From contig DITS01000027.1 of the NCBI GenBank assembly GCA_002422205.1, positions 42,841-95,574 on the forward strand: a DNA stretch of 52,734 nt. Direction: 5' to 3'. Origin of the DNA: Alphaproteobacteria bacterium UBA6178 (GTDB taxonomy: Bacteria; Pseudomonadota; Alphaproteobacteria; Rickettsiales; UBA3002). The translations under genes and the position numbers were made by a program. Below the pieces are notes generated by a model, which was given only the letters and a program-made list of their open reading frames with translations, was not told where the DNA came from and ran no database searches. Position 1 is the first letter of the stretch. Each line of letters starts with the position of its first letter. Shown here one piece after another: positions 25,122-32,870 of this stretch.

Positions 25122-25910
25122 ATGAATCTGATCTTCTACGGTGACATAGTCGGGCGCAGCGGACGCGAGGTGATAACACGCCTGACACCGCAATTACGAG
25201 CCGAATTTGCCCTCGACGCTGTCATCGCCAATGTTGATAATGCGGCGGGCGGCTTTGGCGTCACTGCTGAGAATTGCAAACAACTCAAGGCAGCGGGCGT
25301 CGATATTTTCACCGGTGGCGATCATATCTGGGATCAAAAAGACGCCCATCAGTTGGTAGAATCGGAACCGGCGCTGTTGCGTCCGCATAATTTTCCGCCC
25401 ACCACAGCCGGTAGCGGTTGCAAACTCTTCACCCTTAAAAGCGGCAAAAAACTATTAATTCTCCATTTGTTAGGGCAGGTTTTTCACAAAGAATATTTAG
25501 ATTCCCCCTTCACCTGCGCACAGTCTGCGCTGGCAGGTTACACCTTAGGGAAAAATGTCGATGCCATTTTAGTCGATATGCATTGCGAAGCCACCTCCGA
25601 AAAATGTGCCATGGGCATTTTCCTCGATGGCAAGGTCAGCGCCGTGGTAGGCACCCACACCCACATCCCCACCGCCGATAGCCGCATCCTCAAAGGCGGT
25701 ACCGCTTATCAGACAGACACCGGCATGTGTGGTAATTACGATTCCATCATCGGCTTCGACCCCACCGCCCCCATGCAACAATTTTTAGGCAAAATGCGCC
25801 GCATCCGTATGGAACCGGCCAGCGGCAACGGCACCTTAAGCGCCCTGTTCGTCGAAACCGACGACACCACCGGCTTGGCCAAGCGCGTGGAATATATCCA
25901 GAGGCAGTAA
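25122..25910 (+). CDS. YmdB-family metallophosphoesterase
   Basis: 262 residues of the YmdB (TIGR00282) family; B. subtilis YmdB is a cyclic-nucleotide phosphodiesterase affecting biofilm and motility. Metal ligands can be followed by number: D8 (GDIVG), H68 in GGDHIWD, H at MHCEATSE, and the GTHTHIPTAD pair. Two ligand positions differ from the usual family: position 39 is Asp in NVDNAAGG (usually Glu in NGENAA) and position 67 is Asp (usually Asn in GNH). Both changes are conservative and could be a lineage feature. The stop is followed at once by another heptanucleotide array. Confidence 0.88.
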   Translation: MNLIFYGDIVGRSGREVITRLTPQLRAEFALDAVIANVDNAAGGFGVTAENCKQLKAAGVDIFTGGDHIWDQKDAHQLVESEPALLRPHNFPPTTAGSGCKLFTLKSGKKLLILHLLGQVFHKEYLDSPFTCAQSALAGYTLGKNVDAILVDMHCEATSEKCAMGIFLDGKVSAVVGTHTHIPTADSRILKGGTAYQTDTGMCGNYDSIIGFDPTAPMQQFLGKMRRIRMEPASGNGTLSALFVETDDTTGLAKRVEYIQRQ

Positions 25911-25938
25911 AAGTGGCTAGTGGCTGGTGGCTAGCTGT
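25911..25938 (-). repeat. Heptanucleotide array (TAGTGGC; complement of the CTAGCCA family)
   Basis: Starting at the base after the YmdB-like stop codon: AAGTGGC, TAGTGGC, TGGTGGC, TAGCTGT. On the minus strand this is GCCACTA, a rotation of the CTAGCCA unit seen on the plus strand elsewhere. Confidence 0.7.
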
Positions 25939-26034
25939 CATCCTGCGGCTTGCCAAGCAAGAGCGCAGGATCTCATGAGGTGGAGCGCGATGGCACGAGA
26001 TACTGCGCTGACGCTCCGCGTCCCGCAGCATGAC
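25937..26034. repeat. Imperfect inverted repeat of the GTCATCCTGCG type
   Basis: GTCATCCTGCGGC at the left faces GCCGCAGCATGAC-like sequence at the right (complement GTCATGCTGCGGG), with further complementarity inside (AGCGCAGGATCTCATG with GCACGAGATACTGCGCT). It fills the intergenic space after the YmdB-like gene. Base-paired arms are seen directly; mobility is inferred from the family's dispersed nature. Confidence 0.75.
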
Positions 26035-26093
26035 GAAATTTATATCAAGGTCAGCAGACCGAGCCTTTAGTATGCGAAGCGCTCAGGCTCATT

Positions 26094-26132
26094 GCAAAGG
26101 CCAGCAGGCCGAAGCAGGAACAAACACAAAAA
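26094..26132 (+). repeat. Second copy of the 39-base dispersed repeat
   Basis: Begins GCAAAGGCCAGCAGGCC and ends GGAACAAACACAAAAA; 35 of 39 bases match the minus strand of 24135-24173. It lies between a large inverted repeat and the terminator at 26144. Confidence 0.8.
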
Positions 26133-26143
26133 ACTCCATAACA

Positions 26144-26171
26144 AAAGGGGGCTTCCGAAGAAGCCCCCTTT
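26144..26171 (-). terminator. Strong intrinsic terminator of the 110-residue gene
   Basis: A perfect 12-base stem (AAAGGGGGCTTC, loop CGAA, GAAGCCCCCTTT) about 30 bases after the stop of the minus-strand gene. On the minus strand the stem is followed by T-rich sequence. On the plus strand it is followed by TGCTGGGATGGGATTTT, so it is weaker that way. Confidence 0.85.
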
Positions 26172-26202
26172 GCTGGGATGGGATTTTAAAATTAAAACAG
26201 AA

Positions 26203-26535
26203 TCACAGCTCGTCGTCAAGGTCTTCGAGCAATCTTTCGTCTTTTGATTTACGGCTTTTCTTTTCGCTGACGCGGGTTTTACTTAATTTGCCCTTGCTAT
26301 CGTCCCAGCTATATTGATTGACGATGGTTTTGGTGCCCGTGGTCACAATATCGCCATTGGCCAACTGCAGCACATCAAAGCCCTTTTGCAGCGCTTCATT
26401 GATCAACGCGGATGATTGGCGTAAATAATCTGCATCAGACATCAAATCAGCCAGTGCCGATTCCGCTTCGGCAGCACCCGCAGGCGCGCCCTTGGCACTA
26501 TGCAGCGACTTAATAATATTCCCCTTATAAGCCAT
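26203..26535 (-). CDS. Small hypothetical protein with charged C-terminus
   Basis: 110 residues, not recognised with confidence. No signal peptide or membrane segment. The first part is helical (AEAESALADLMSDADYLRQSSALINEALQKGF), the middle has a short beta segment (LANGDIVTTGTKTIVNQYSWD), and the tail alternates Lys/Arg with Glu/Asp (SEKKSRKSKDERLLEDLDDEL). A good ribosome-binding site (AAGGA), a candidate promoter and a strong terminator show it is a self-contained gene, expressed on its own. It sits alone between the repeat-rich region and the flagellar block. Confidence 0.75.
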   Translation of the reverse strand: MAYKGNIIKSLHSAKGAPAGAAEAESALADLMSDADYLRQSSALINEALQKGFDVLQLANGDIVTTGTKTIVNQYSWDDSKGKLSKTRVSEKKSRKSKDERLLEDLDDEL

Positions 26536-26596
26536 CGTCCGATCCTTTCTTGCAGCGAATGTAAATGCCGCTTATCCCCTCTAGGCTAATCTATTC

Positions 26597-26626
26597 ATTA
26601 TCTAGTGATAAACACGGAACATACAA
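26597..26626 (-). promoter_or_regulatory. Candidate promoter of the 110-residue gene
   Basis: On the minus strand TTGTAT (26626-26621), an 18-base spacer, and GATAAT (26602-26597), about 60 bases before the start codon. Confidence 0.5.
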
Positions 26627-26660
26627 CCAGCGCCCGCATTTTGTCTTTATTTTGTTAAGC

Positions 26661-26716
26661 TGTGACGTGGATGTCACAAATTTGTTAGTAATTTATTAAC
26701 AAAGTGGTTTACCACA
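26661..26716. promoter_or_regulatory. Cluster of three palindromes upstream of the promoter (possible operators)
   Basis: Three inverted repeats in 56 bases: TGTGACGTGGATGTCACA (26661-26678; arms TGTGAC/GTCACA), TTTGTTAGTAA/TTATTAACAAA (26681-26703, one mismatch), and GTGG-TTTA-CCAC (from 26705). The first resembles a CRP/FNR-type site but with an 8-base instead of 6-base centre between TGTGA and TCACA. They lie 35-90 bases upstream of the -35 element. Binding is not shown. Confidence 0.45.
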
Positions 26717-26784
26717 TTCGTCCCCCCCCGCAAGCGCTTTAGCGAAATGTCATGAAAATGTCACAAAGCAATCCCGTCACAGCA

Positions 26785-26818
26785 CAAAAAAAGGCCCGAC
26801 CAGCAAACCGGTCAGGCC
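26785..26818 (-). terminator. Intrinsic terminator after flgE
   Basis: On the minus strand GGCCTGACCGG, loop TTTG, CTGGTCGGGCC pair over 11 bases (two G-T pairs), followed by eight T. It lies 30 bases after the flgE stop and closes the flagellar block. Confidence 0.9.
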
Positions 26819-26847
26819 ATAAGGAGCTAGACGACTTCCTTTTACGC

Positions 26848-29742
26848 TTACAGACGAGTCAGCTCTTCGAGCAACTCATCGGTGGTGCTGATCACACGGG
26901 TATTCGCCTGATAAGCACGCTGCGCCACAATCATATCGGTTAACTGCTCAGACAGTTCGACGTTGGATTGCTCCAGCGATGCACTCACCACATCGCCCAC
27001 GCCATTGGTGCCCGCTTCACGTAAATTCACCGTTCCCGAATCACGGGTTTCAGCGAATACGTTACCGCTGATCGCTTTCAGCCCATTGGGGTTAGCAAAA
27101 TCCGCAATCGGCAATTTGTATAGCCGCTGCGTTTCACCATTCGAATAAGCAGCGATCACATAGCCTTCTGCATCAATCGACACACTCACCAACTCGCCCA
27201 CCGGCGCACCATTTTGCTCGGCAAATTTGACATTATACGAGCTGTCAAACTGGCTGAGGCCATTGGTGTCACCGATAATCGCGGCACCCGGCGTGCCAAA
27301 GGGCTGGCCCGCTGTGCCCAGATTCAAATTAATGGTGCTGGCAATCGCACCATTAGTCCAGGCAACGGTGATAGGATTGCTCAGGCCGGCTGTTACGCTA
27401 CGCAAACTACCATCACCATTAAACTGAATAGTGCCGGTTGCCACCTGACCGTTAGGCAGTTGTGAATTCACATCGCCTGCCGGAATAGCATGGATTTCAA
27501 CTGCCCAGGTATTTTCAGCCGTTTTGATATAGCTGAAACGTAATTCATGTCCGGCACCCAGCGCATCATAGACACGCACGTTACGGCTGAACTGCGCCAC
27601 AATATCGCCCGAGGCCATATTTTTGCCCACCGCCCCACTGGAGTCATAAATAGGGCCAAGCACGCCGGTATCTTGCGGCACATACGCCGCACCATTGAGT
27701 GATTGCCCGCTATTGGCAGTCTGTAAATCCTTGCCGATTCCCAACTCCGACAGGATCGAGCCCTGGTTGCTCTCACCAATCACCGACACCGAACCACCGC
27801 TCACCGCTGTAGCTGCCATACCAGCATAACCCGCACCACCAGCCGGATTATATTCCACCGGAATACGATAGGTAAAGGTACCGGCAACCGGATCCACATC
27901 CACCACTTCAACCCGCACGTTACCCGGAGTATTAGGGAAGGTTGCAGGCAGTGGCGGCACGGTAGCTGCCTCGCCTCTAATCACAATAAAGTCACCGGGG
28001 CTGATACCAAACAGGGTGGTCGCATCCACACCGGCACCCAAATCAACCACCACGTCAATCGGGTTACCCGCAGCCGCAGCCGCTATGGAAAAGGTATGAG
28101 TACCTGGGTCTAACGTCAGTTGCGCTGCCGTTTGCATATCGCGGAAGCGAATAGTATCCAGCGGATCATCCACGCGAATATCAAGCGATGCATTCGAGAA
28201 TGGATTTTCAATCACCGCGCTCACACCTTCATCAGCATTCACCAAAGCCGCGAGGCTCTGCATGCTGTTAAAGCGGCGGTTACCTTGTGTCACATTGGCC
28301 AGATCCAGCTCCGAAATCCAGTCAATACCGACTTGTGTCGCGGTGCTGGTGGTCGAATCACCATTGGTGAAAATCAATTGCTCATTGGCGTCTTCCGCAC
28401 CCACCACCAAGCGTCCATTAGTCACGCGCGCGGTTAGACCGGTCACATCATTAATGGCTGCTGCCAGCGAATTGAGGTTATTAAACTGTCCACTCGACGT
28501 ATTAGGCGAGCTGGGAGTATAGGTAAAGGTATGGGTATCGGTACTCGTTTGAATAGTGAACGAACGCGCAGCCGTGGTGAAACGGGCAACCCCCGTATTA
28601 CCAAAGAAGGCCTGTGTCGCACTGGTCGCATCAAAGATATTACCGTTAAACACGTTATAATTCACCGCCGTGGTATTCACGATACCCACATCAGTATCGG
28701 CACCCAAACCATGCGGCGGTGCCGTCACCACATCCACCGTATTCGCATCCACCCATGTCACCGTATAGGAGACGTTGGGGTTGGTAGTTGCACCCAGCGG
28801 TGCAGCCAGACCTGACAGGCTGACCTGATCGCCGGTAATCAAACCATGGTTAGGAATATTGATACGCAAGGTCAGACCATCGGCGCGCGCCACAATGTCG
28901 GTAACGGCGGTCGAGGTGCGGATGCGCGAATTATCATTCATCCCATCACCAAAATTGGCGGCAGGAGTCGCGGTGCTGATGCTCCGGCCAATCGAGAATC
29001 CACCATATTCATACGCGTAGTTCAGCCCGTTACCCGTGAGCACTTCAAACATATCACCGCGCACAATGCTGTTAGCAGTGGCCAGACCATATTCAGCAGG
29101 TACAATTACCGACGCCGCGTTAATCCCAAAATTGCGAGGATTATTTACATCCATAGTCACTTTGCCTGCCATACCAGGATATATACGCTCGCCCGCATCC
29201 AGATTCGCACCCAGCGACACCAGTGTTGTTGCTTGCGCCACACCGCTCGAAGCCTTCACATTCACCGTTTCCAACGAATCAAGGTTGGCAAAAGATGTGG
29301 TATTCAGATTGCCCACTTCACCTGGCAAGCGACCATCACGATCCAACGGCCAGCCTTGCAGGAAAAAGCCCGCAGCATTCACAAAATTACCCAGATTATC
29401 CTGGCGGAACGAACCCGCACGCGTATAAAGCGGTTGACCTGCGCCATCCACTTTCGCATTCACGGTAAAAAATCCGCCGCCCGAAATCGCAATATCCGTC
29501 GGCGAATCGGTCGATAGCAGCAAGCCCTGCTTATCCACCGCCATACGGCTTTCGCCGCGCACACCACCGGTTTGATACGATACAGTCGAATTGGCATTCA
29601 CCACCATCGTTTCAAATAATGCTTCCGATTGCTTATAGCCCACCGTATTCACGTTGGCGATATTATCGGAGATCACCCCGATCTTGGACCCTTGCGCTTT
29701 CAGACCCGAAACGCCGCCAAATAATGCTCCATATAAACTCAT
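26848..29742 (-). CDS. flgE: Flagellar hook protein FlgE, giant form
   Basis: Subunit of the flagellar hook. The N-terminal rod-type domain (SLYGALFGGVSGLKAQGSKIGVISDNIANVNTVGYKQ-like, 1-40) and C-terminal helix (NVELSEQLTDMIVAQRAYQANTRVISTTDELLEEL) are typical. The total of 964 residues is more than twice the roughly 400 of Salmonella FlgE. The excess lies in the surface-exposed middle, about 220-700. One part (279-356, NIPNHGLITGDQVSLSG ... VTWVDANTVDVVT) resembles the beta-rich FCCH-type repeat found in E1 enzymes and phage tail proteins; a second, weaker example is near 545-655. The start has a GGAGG ribosome-binding site. Last gene of fliK-flgD-flgE. Confidence 0.95.
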   Translation of the reverse strand: MSLYGALFGGVSGLKAQGSKIGVISDNIANVNTVGYKQSEALFETMVVNANSTVSYQTGGVRGESRMAVDKQGLLLSTDSPTDIAISGGGFFTVNAKVDGAGQPLYTRAGSFRQDNLGNFVNAAGFFLQGWPLDRDGRLPGEVGNLNTTSFANLDSLETVNVKASSGVAQATTLVSLGANLDAGERIYPGMAGKVTMDVNNPRNFGINAASVIVPAEYGLATANSIVRGDMFEVLTGNGLNYAYEYGGFSIGRSISTATPAANFGDGMNDNSRIRTSTAVTDIVARADGLTLRINIPNHGLITGDQVSLSGLAAPLGATTNPNVSYTVTWVDANTVDVVTAPPHGLGADTDVGIVNTTAVNYNVFNGNIFDATSATQAFFGNTGVARFTTAARSFTIQTSTDTHTFTYTPSSPNTSSGQFNNLNSLAAAINDVTGLTARVTNGRLVVGAEDANEQLIFTNGDSTTSTATQVGIDWISELDLANVTQGNRRFNSMQSLAALVNADEGVSAVIENPFSNASLDIRVDDPLDTIRFRDMQTAAQLTLDPGTHTFSIAAAAAGNPIDVVVDLGAGVDATTLFGISPGDFIVIRGEAATVPPLPATFPNTPGNVRVEVVDVDPVAGTFTYRIPVEYNPAGGAGYAGMAATAVSGGSVSVIGESNQGSILSELGIGKDLQTANSGQSLNGAAYVPQDTGVLGPIYDSSGAVGKNMASGDIVAQFSRNVRVYDALGAGHELRFSYIKTAENTWAVEIHAIPAGDVNSQLPNGQVATGTIQFNGDGSLRSVTAGLSNPITVAWTNGAIASTINLNLGTAGQPFGTPGAAIIGDTNGLSQFDSSYNVKFAEQNGAPVGELVSVSIDAEGYVIAAYSNGETQRLYKLPIADFANPNGLKAISGNVFAETRDSGTVNLREAGTNGVGDVVSASLEQSNVELSEQLTDMIVAQRAYQANTRVISTTDELLEELTRL

Positions 29743-29781
29743 GTCATCCTCCTGATTATTGCTTCATAACGTATGATTGAT

Positions 29782-30570
29782 TTAGCCTTCTTCACTTTCA
29801 TCCACTTCATCCACGGTATTACCCCCCGCATCGGCGGTATTATCCGTTTCATCGGTGCCATTATCATTCGCAGGCGGTACCACCCGCACCACATCACGCA
29901 CAGCCTTCACATCGGCCAGTTTGACGTAAGTGCCCGCAACCGTCAGCACCATCTCACCATCTTTCATTTCAGCACCGCTCACACGGCCCGTAGTCATGGT
30001 GCGCGAGGTGATGGTTTCACCTGCCGAATTCTTGGCCAGTACATTCACGAAATAAGTGCCGTCCGCTTCCTTAGCGCCGGTAAAGGCATTAGTGCCATCC
30101 CATGACACCAGATTTTTGCCCTGGAAGGTCGTGCCCTGTCCGCTGAAGACCGCACGGCTCGCCGCATCGGTAATTACCACTGTCACGGTAGCCGCAGCTG
30201 CATCGAGCTCATAGCTGAATCCAGCTAAACCATTCACCAACTCACCGGCGTTGCCCTTGGCGTCGACGGTTTTTCCGATATACCCAACGGCGCCAGAAAG
30301 TTGCGACGAAGTTTGGAAATTGATAAGCTTCTCCAAATTCTCGTTGGTAGCAATTTGTTGCTCCACGCCGGAGAACAGCACCAGCTGATTCGTGAACTGG
30401 TTCACGTCGAGCGGTTCGGTTGGGTCCTGATTTTTGAGCTGGGTCGTGAGCAAGAGCAAAAAATTGTCAAAATCATCCGATAATTTTTTCGAACCCGCCT
30501 CCGATTTGGAAGGGTTCTTGGACTGATTAATCAAGTCAAGTTGTGTCTGTGCCGAGCTAACTTCTGTCAT
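29782..30570 (-). CDS. flgD: Hook-capping protein FlgD
   Basis: Scaffold that caps the growing hook and is later replaced by FlgK. 262 residues. The N-terminal signature LLLLTTQLKNQDPTEPLDVNQFTNQLVLFSGVEQQIATN (30-75) is clear, followed by the FlgD tudor/Ig-like domains (VSWDGTNAFTGAKEADGTYFVNVLAKN). The last 30 residues are an acidic low-complexity tail (NDNGTDETDNTADAGG and EVDESEEG), longer than usual. It starts nine bases after fliK with an AGGAG ribosome-binding site and precedes flgE. Confidence 0.94.
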   Translation of the reverse strand: MTEVSSAQTQLDLINQSKNPSKSEAGSKKLSDDFDNFLLLLTTQLKNQDPTEPLDVNQFTNQLVLFSGVEQQIATNENLEKLINFQTSSQLSGAVGYIGKTVDAKGNAGELVNGLAGFSYELDAAAATVTVVITDAASRAVFSGQGTTFQGKNLVSWDGTNAFTGAKEADGTYFVNVLAKNSAGETITSRTMTTGRVSGAEMKDGEMVLTVAGTYVKLADVKAVRDVVRVVPPANDNGTDETDNTADAGGNTVDEVDESEEG

Positions 30571-30579
30571 ATTCGTCTC

Positions 30580-32112
30580 CTATACTTTAATATCCAGCCC
30601 CTGATCCACCGACAGGGTATATGTATTCATATCTGTGTAATGACTGGTCGTTTCCACTTCGGCACTGCCTTCTGCTCCTGCCAATGCATTCCCAAACCCT
30701 TCGCCTTGCTGACCCTGTCCACCTTGCTGCTGACCGCCTTTTAAGTGAAACTGCATAGTACCGGCATCGGCCTGTATACCCGATTGTTGCAATAATTGTT
30801 CCAGCCCGCGCGCATCCCGTTGCAACAGCGCCAGCGTGTCGCGGTTCTCCGCTGCAACCATCAGCGTTGCCCTGCCATCTTTGCCCACATCCATGCGCAC
30901 ATCCACACGGCCCAAATCAGCCGGATCCAGCTGAATCGTAATCTGATCCAATCCCGATTTAGCCGCATGACGAATGCTCACATACACCTGCTCGGCAACC
31001 GGGCTTTTATCATGCGCTCCATGCGCATTCGCATGAATTAATGGCAATGCAATCGGGCGCTCCGCTGGAGCCTGAGCCTGTGGTAGCGGCTGCGAAGCCT
31101 GCACAATCGTGGTATCATCTGTAAATGCAGGTGCAGGATTAGAGCTTATATCCATACTACGTGCCACCGCTGCTTGCAGCTGCGCAACGGCAGAGCTTTG
31201 CGGTTGCGCAGCCGCCTCTTTAGCAGGCGCATGGCGGCCATCCACAATGCGCTGTATCATATCATCAACTAGCGCATCAAAATCCGCATCCTCGACAGGT
31301 GCCGCACTTTTAGCCGCATCACCACGTGCAGGTATTGGCGTTTCCATTTCCGCAGGCAACACATCTGGCGCAACGGGCTTGGCCACATGGCGGGCAATTT
31401 TTACCCCATCATCCGACATGGCCGCCACTTGTTGCATCACCGGTGCAACAGGCGCATCACTCACCGGCACCGTTACCATCACACTATCGCCTGCATCGGG
31501 GACTGTCTGCACCGCTTCGACTGGCACGCTAATTGGTAAATCCCCGGCTTCAATTGCGGGCACCGCATCAGTCCCAACGGGTGAAGCCACAACCATCGGC
31601 TCGCTGGACGGCATAGGATAGGGTGCAATGTCCGTATCCGCAGTTGGCACCACCGCATCAGGCGCGATAATCTTAGGGGTGACTGCCGTATAGGTCGCTG
31701 GCATGCTAGCGGAAGCCATCTCATCAGCCCCGTCCATTTCAGGTACCACAAGCGCATCAGCATCATGTGTCTCAGGCAAGCTTTTGACCAATGCAGGCGC
31801 CACCGTAACCGGTGCCGGTGCCAGCGCCATATCCACCTCACTGGGTGCGCCCATCATCTCAAGCACGCTGTTGTTAGCATCCTGTCTATCCTGCTCATCA
31901 TCCTGATTGGCAGCGGTAATCAATAGCGGCATGGGGAAAAAACTATCCGGCTTATTAACCATAGGCGACGCTTGCATCAGTGTGGTGGCACTTGGTTGCT
32001 GCGTCATCATATCCTGAAATGCGCCCTGATCGAGCAGTGCCGCGTCCTGCTCCGGTGCTGCGCCACCCACCAGCGGCAAACGCATCAGCATACTCATCAA
32101 TCCAATTTGCAT
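30580..32112 (-). CDS. fliK: Flagellar hook-length control protein FliK
   Basis: Molecular ruler that stops hook growth and switches the export gate to filament substrates. 510 residues from the ATG at 32112. The sigma-54 promoter at 32157-32172 excludes the longer frame to 32190. The long N-terminal part (to about 400) is Pro/Ala/Asp-rich with no fixed fold, as expected for the ruler. The C-terminal Flg_hook domain is clear (VSIRHAAKSGLDQITIQLDPADLGRVDVRMD, then LVAAENRDTLALLQRD-like). It ends in a Gln/Gly-rich tail. A long ruler would fit the enlarged hook subunit of this cluster. Confidence 0.92.
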   Translation of the reverse strand: MQIGLMSMLMRLPLVGGAAPEQDAALLDQGAFQDMMTQQPSATTLMQASPMVNKPDSFFPMPLLITAANQDDEQDRQDANNSVLEMMGAPSEVDMALAPAPVTVAPALVKSLPETHDADALVVPEMDGADEMASASMPATYTAVTPKIIAPDAVVPTADTDIAPYPMPSSEPMVVASPVGTDAVPAIEAGDLPISVPVEAVQTVPDAGDSVMVTVPVSDAPVAPVMQQVAAMSDDGVKIARHVAKPVAPDVLPAEMETPIPARGDAAKSAAPVEDADFDALVDDMIQRIVDGRHAPAKEAAAQPQSSAVAQLQAAVARSMDISSNPAPAFTDDTTIVQASQPLPQAQAPAERPIALPLIHANAHGAHDKSPVAEQVYVSIRHAAKSGLDQITIQLDPADLGRVDVRMDVGKDGRATLMVAAENRDTLALLQRDARGLEQLLQQSGIQADAGTMQFHLKGGQQQGGQGQQGEGFGNALAGAEGSAEVETTSHYTDMNTYTLSVDQGLDIKV

Positions 32113-32156
32113 ATCCGCTCGCAGGTTATAAGTTACACAATTCTGTAAGCGTAACT

Positions 32157-32172
32157 TGCAAGCAACGTGCCA
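32157..32172 (-). promoter_or_regulatory. Sigma-54 promoter of fliK-flgD-flgE
   Basis: On the minus strand TGGCACGTTGCTTGCA, matching the sigma-54 consensus (TGGCACG, four bases, TTGCW) at every defined position, with GG and GC separated by ten bases. Transcription would start near 32146, about 34 bases before the fliK start. FliX and FlbD control such promoters in Caulobacter; flbD is not in the window. Confidence 0.85.
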
Positions 32173-32197
32173 ACCGACAGCAGCACACAATACTGTT

Positions 32198-32203
32198 ATT
32201 ATA
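32198..32203 (-). promoter_or_regulatory. Perfect -10-like hexamer upstream of fliK
   Basis: TATAAT on the minus strand, upstream of the sigma-54 element. No convincing -35 element at the right spacing (TAGGGT at 17 bases). It may be chance, or a second start. Confidence 0.25.
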
Positions 32204-32262
32204 CAATGGTTTAATGGATCACCCTAAAAAGCGGCGCGGTCAAACCCATCAATAGGGCAACA

Positions 32263-32290
32263 CTGCCATGGCAGCGGGCAATAATTGCCC
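32263..32290. terminator. Two small palindromes after fliS
   Basis: CTGCCATGGCAG (32263-32274) and GGGCAATAATTGCCC (32276-32290) lie just after the fliS stop (32298). Neither is followed by a T run on the minus strand, so this is at most a weak or Rho-assisted stop between fliS and fliK. Confidence 0.4.
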
Positions 32291-32297
32291 CTCAAGG

Positions 32298-32786
32298 CTA
32301 AGCAGATAAGGTCACGCTACCGCTAATAGGGGTTGCTACTGGCTCTTCCTGCGCGCTGCTGCTGGTGCTGGCATCATACTCAACGGGCACGCGTTGCGCA
32401 TTCCCCTCATTGCCATCAGCCACGCCCCGATCAAAGCGATCCCACATTTCGCGCATGGATTTCAGCTCTTCAATCAACTCGTCGCAACCTGTCAGGCTGT
32501 TGCTGCGATGCAAGCCCGCAATGCGCATATCAAACGAGGAATAAAAATCGAATAGAATCTGCGCCGCATCTGCCCCCTCGTCAAAATCGAGACAAGATTG
32601 CAAACCAATAATAATTTCCGAAGCGCGCACCAGCTTATTATAGCGCGTTTCAATCTCGCCTTGCTCAATCGCCGCCCGTGCCTGCTGCAAATTGCGGATC
32701 ACCCCGTCATACAGCATCACCACTTGCTTGGTTTTTGAAACGGTATGCGCGGCTTTATGATAAGCGTGGTATGGATTTTTGGTCAT
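32298..32786 (-). CDS. fliS: Flagellin chaperone FliS
   Basis: Binds the flagellin C-terminus in the cytosol and keeps it from polymerising before export. 162 residues. The FliS pattern YHAYHKAAHTVSKTKQVVMLYDGVIRNLQQA is unmistakable, with AKxLxxALxIxxGLxxxLD seen as RASEIIIGLQSCLDFDEGAD and the IxxxLDFY-like DFYSSFDMRI helix. The C-terminal 45 residues (from about 118) are an added low-complexity tail. It follows fliD, as in many bacteria, and is likely co-transcribed. Confidence 0.93.
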   Translation of the reverse strand: MTKNPYHAYHKAAHTVSKTKQVVMLYDGVIRNLQQARAAIEQGEIETRYNKLVRASEIIIGLQSCLDFDEGADAAQILFDFYSSFDMRIAGLHRSNSLTGCDELIEELKSMREMWDRFDRGVADGNEGNAQRVPVEYDASTSSSAQEEPVATPISGSVTLSA

Positions 32787-32870
32787 GTGTTATCGCGGTG
32801 GTTCAAAATGAAAATAGCCTAATAGATGGCAAAATGAAATGCAATCAACCTAAGCGGATCGACCCAATAA

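Noticed and set aside
26030..26317. A 95-residue plus-strand frame
   Set aside because: It crosses the 39-base repeat, the strong terminator hairpin and the antisense of the 110-residue gene.
32113..32190. Longer N-terminus for FliK
   Set aside because: The sigma-54 promoter at 32157-32172 lies inside that extension, so the transcript would begin downstream of it.
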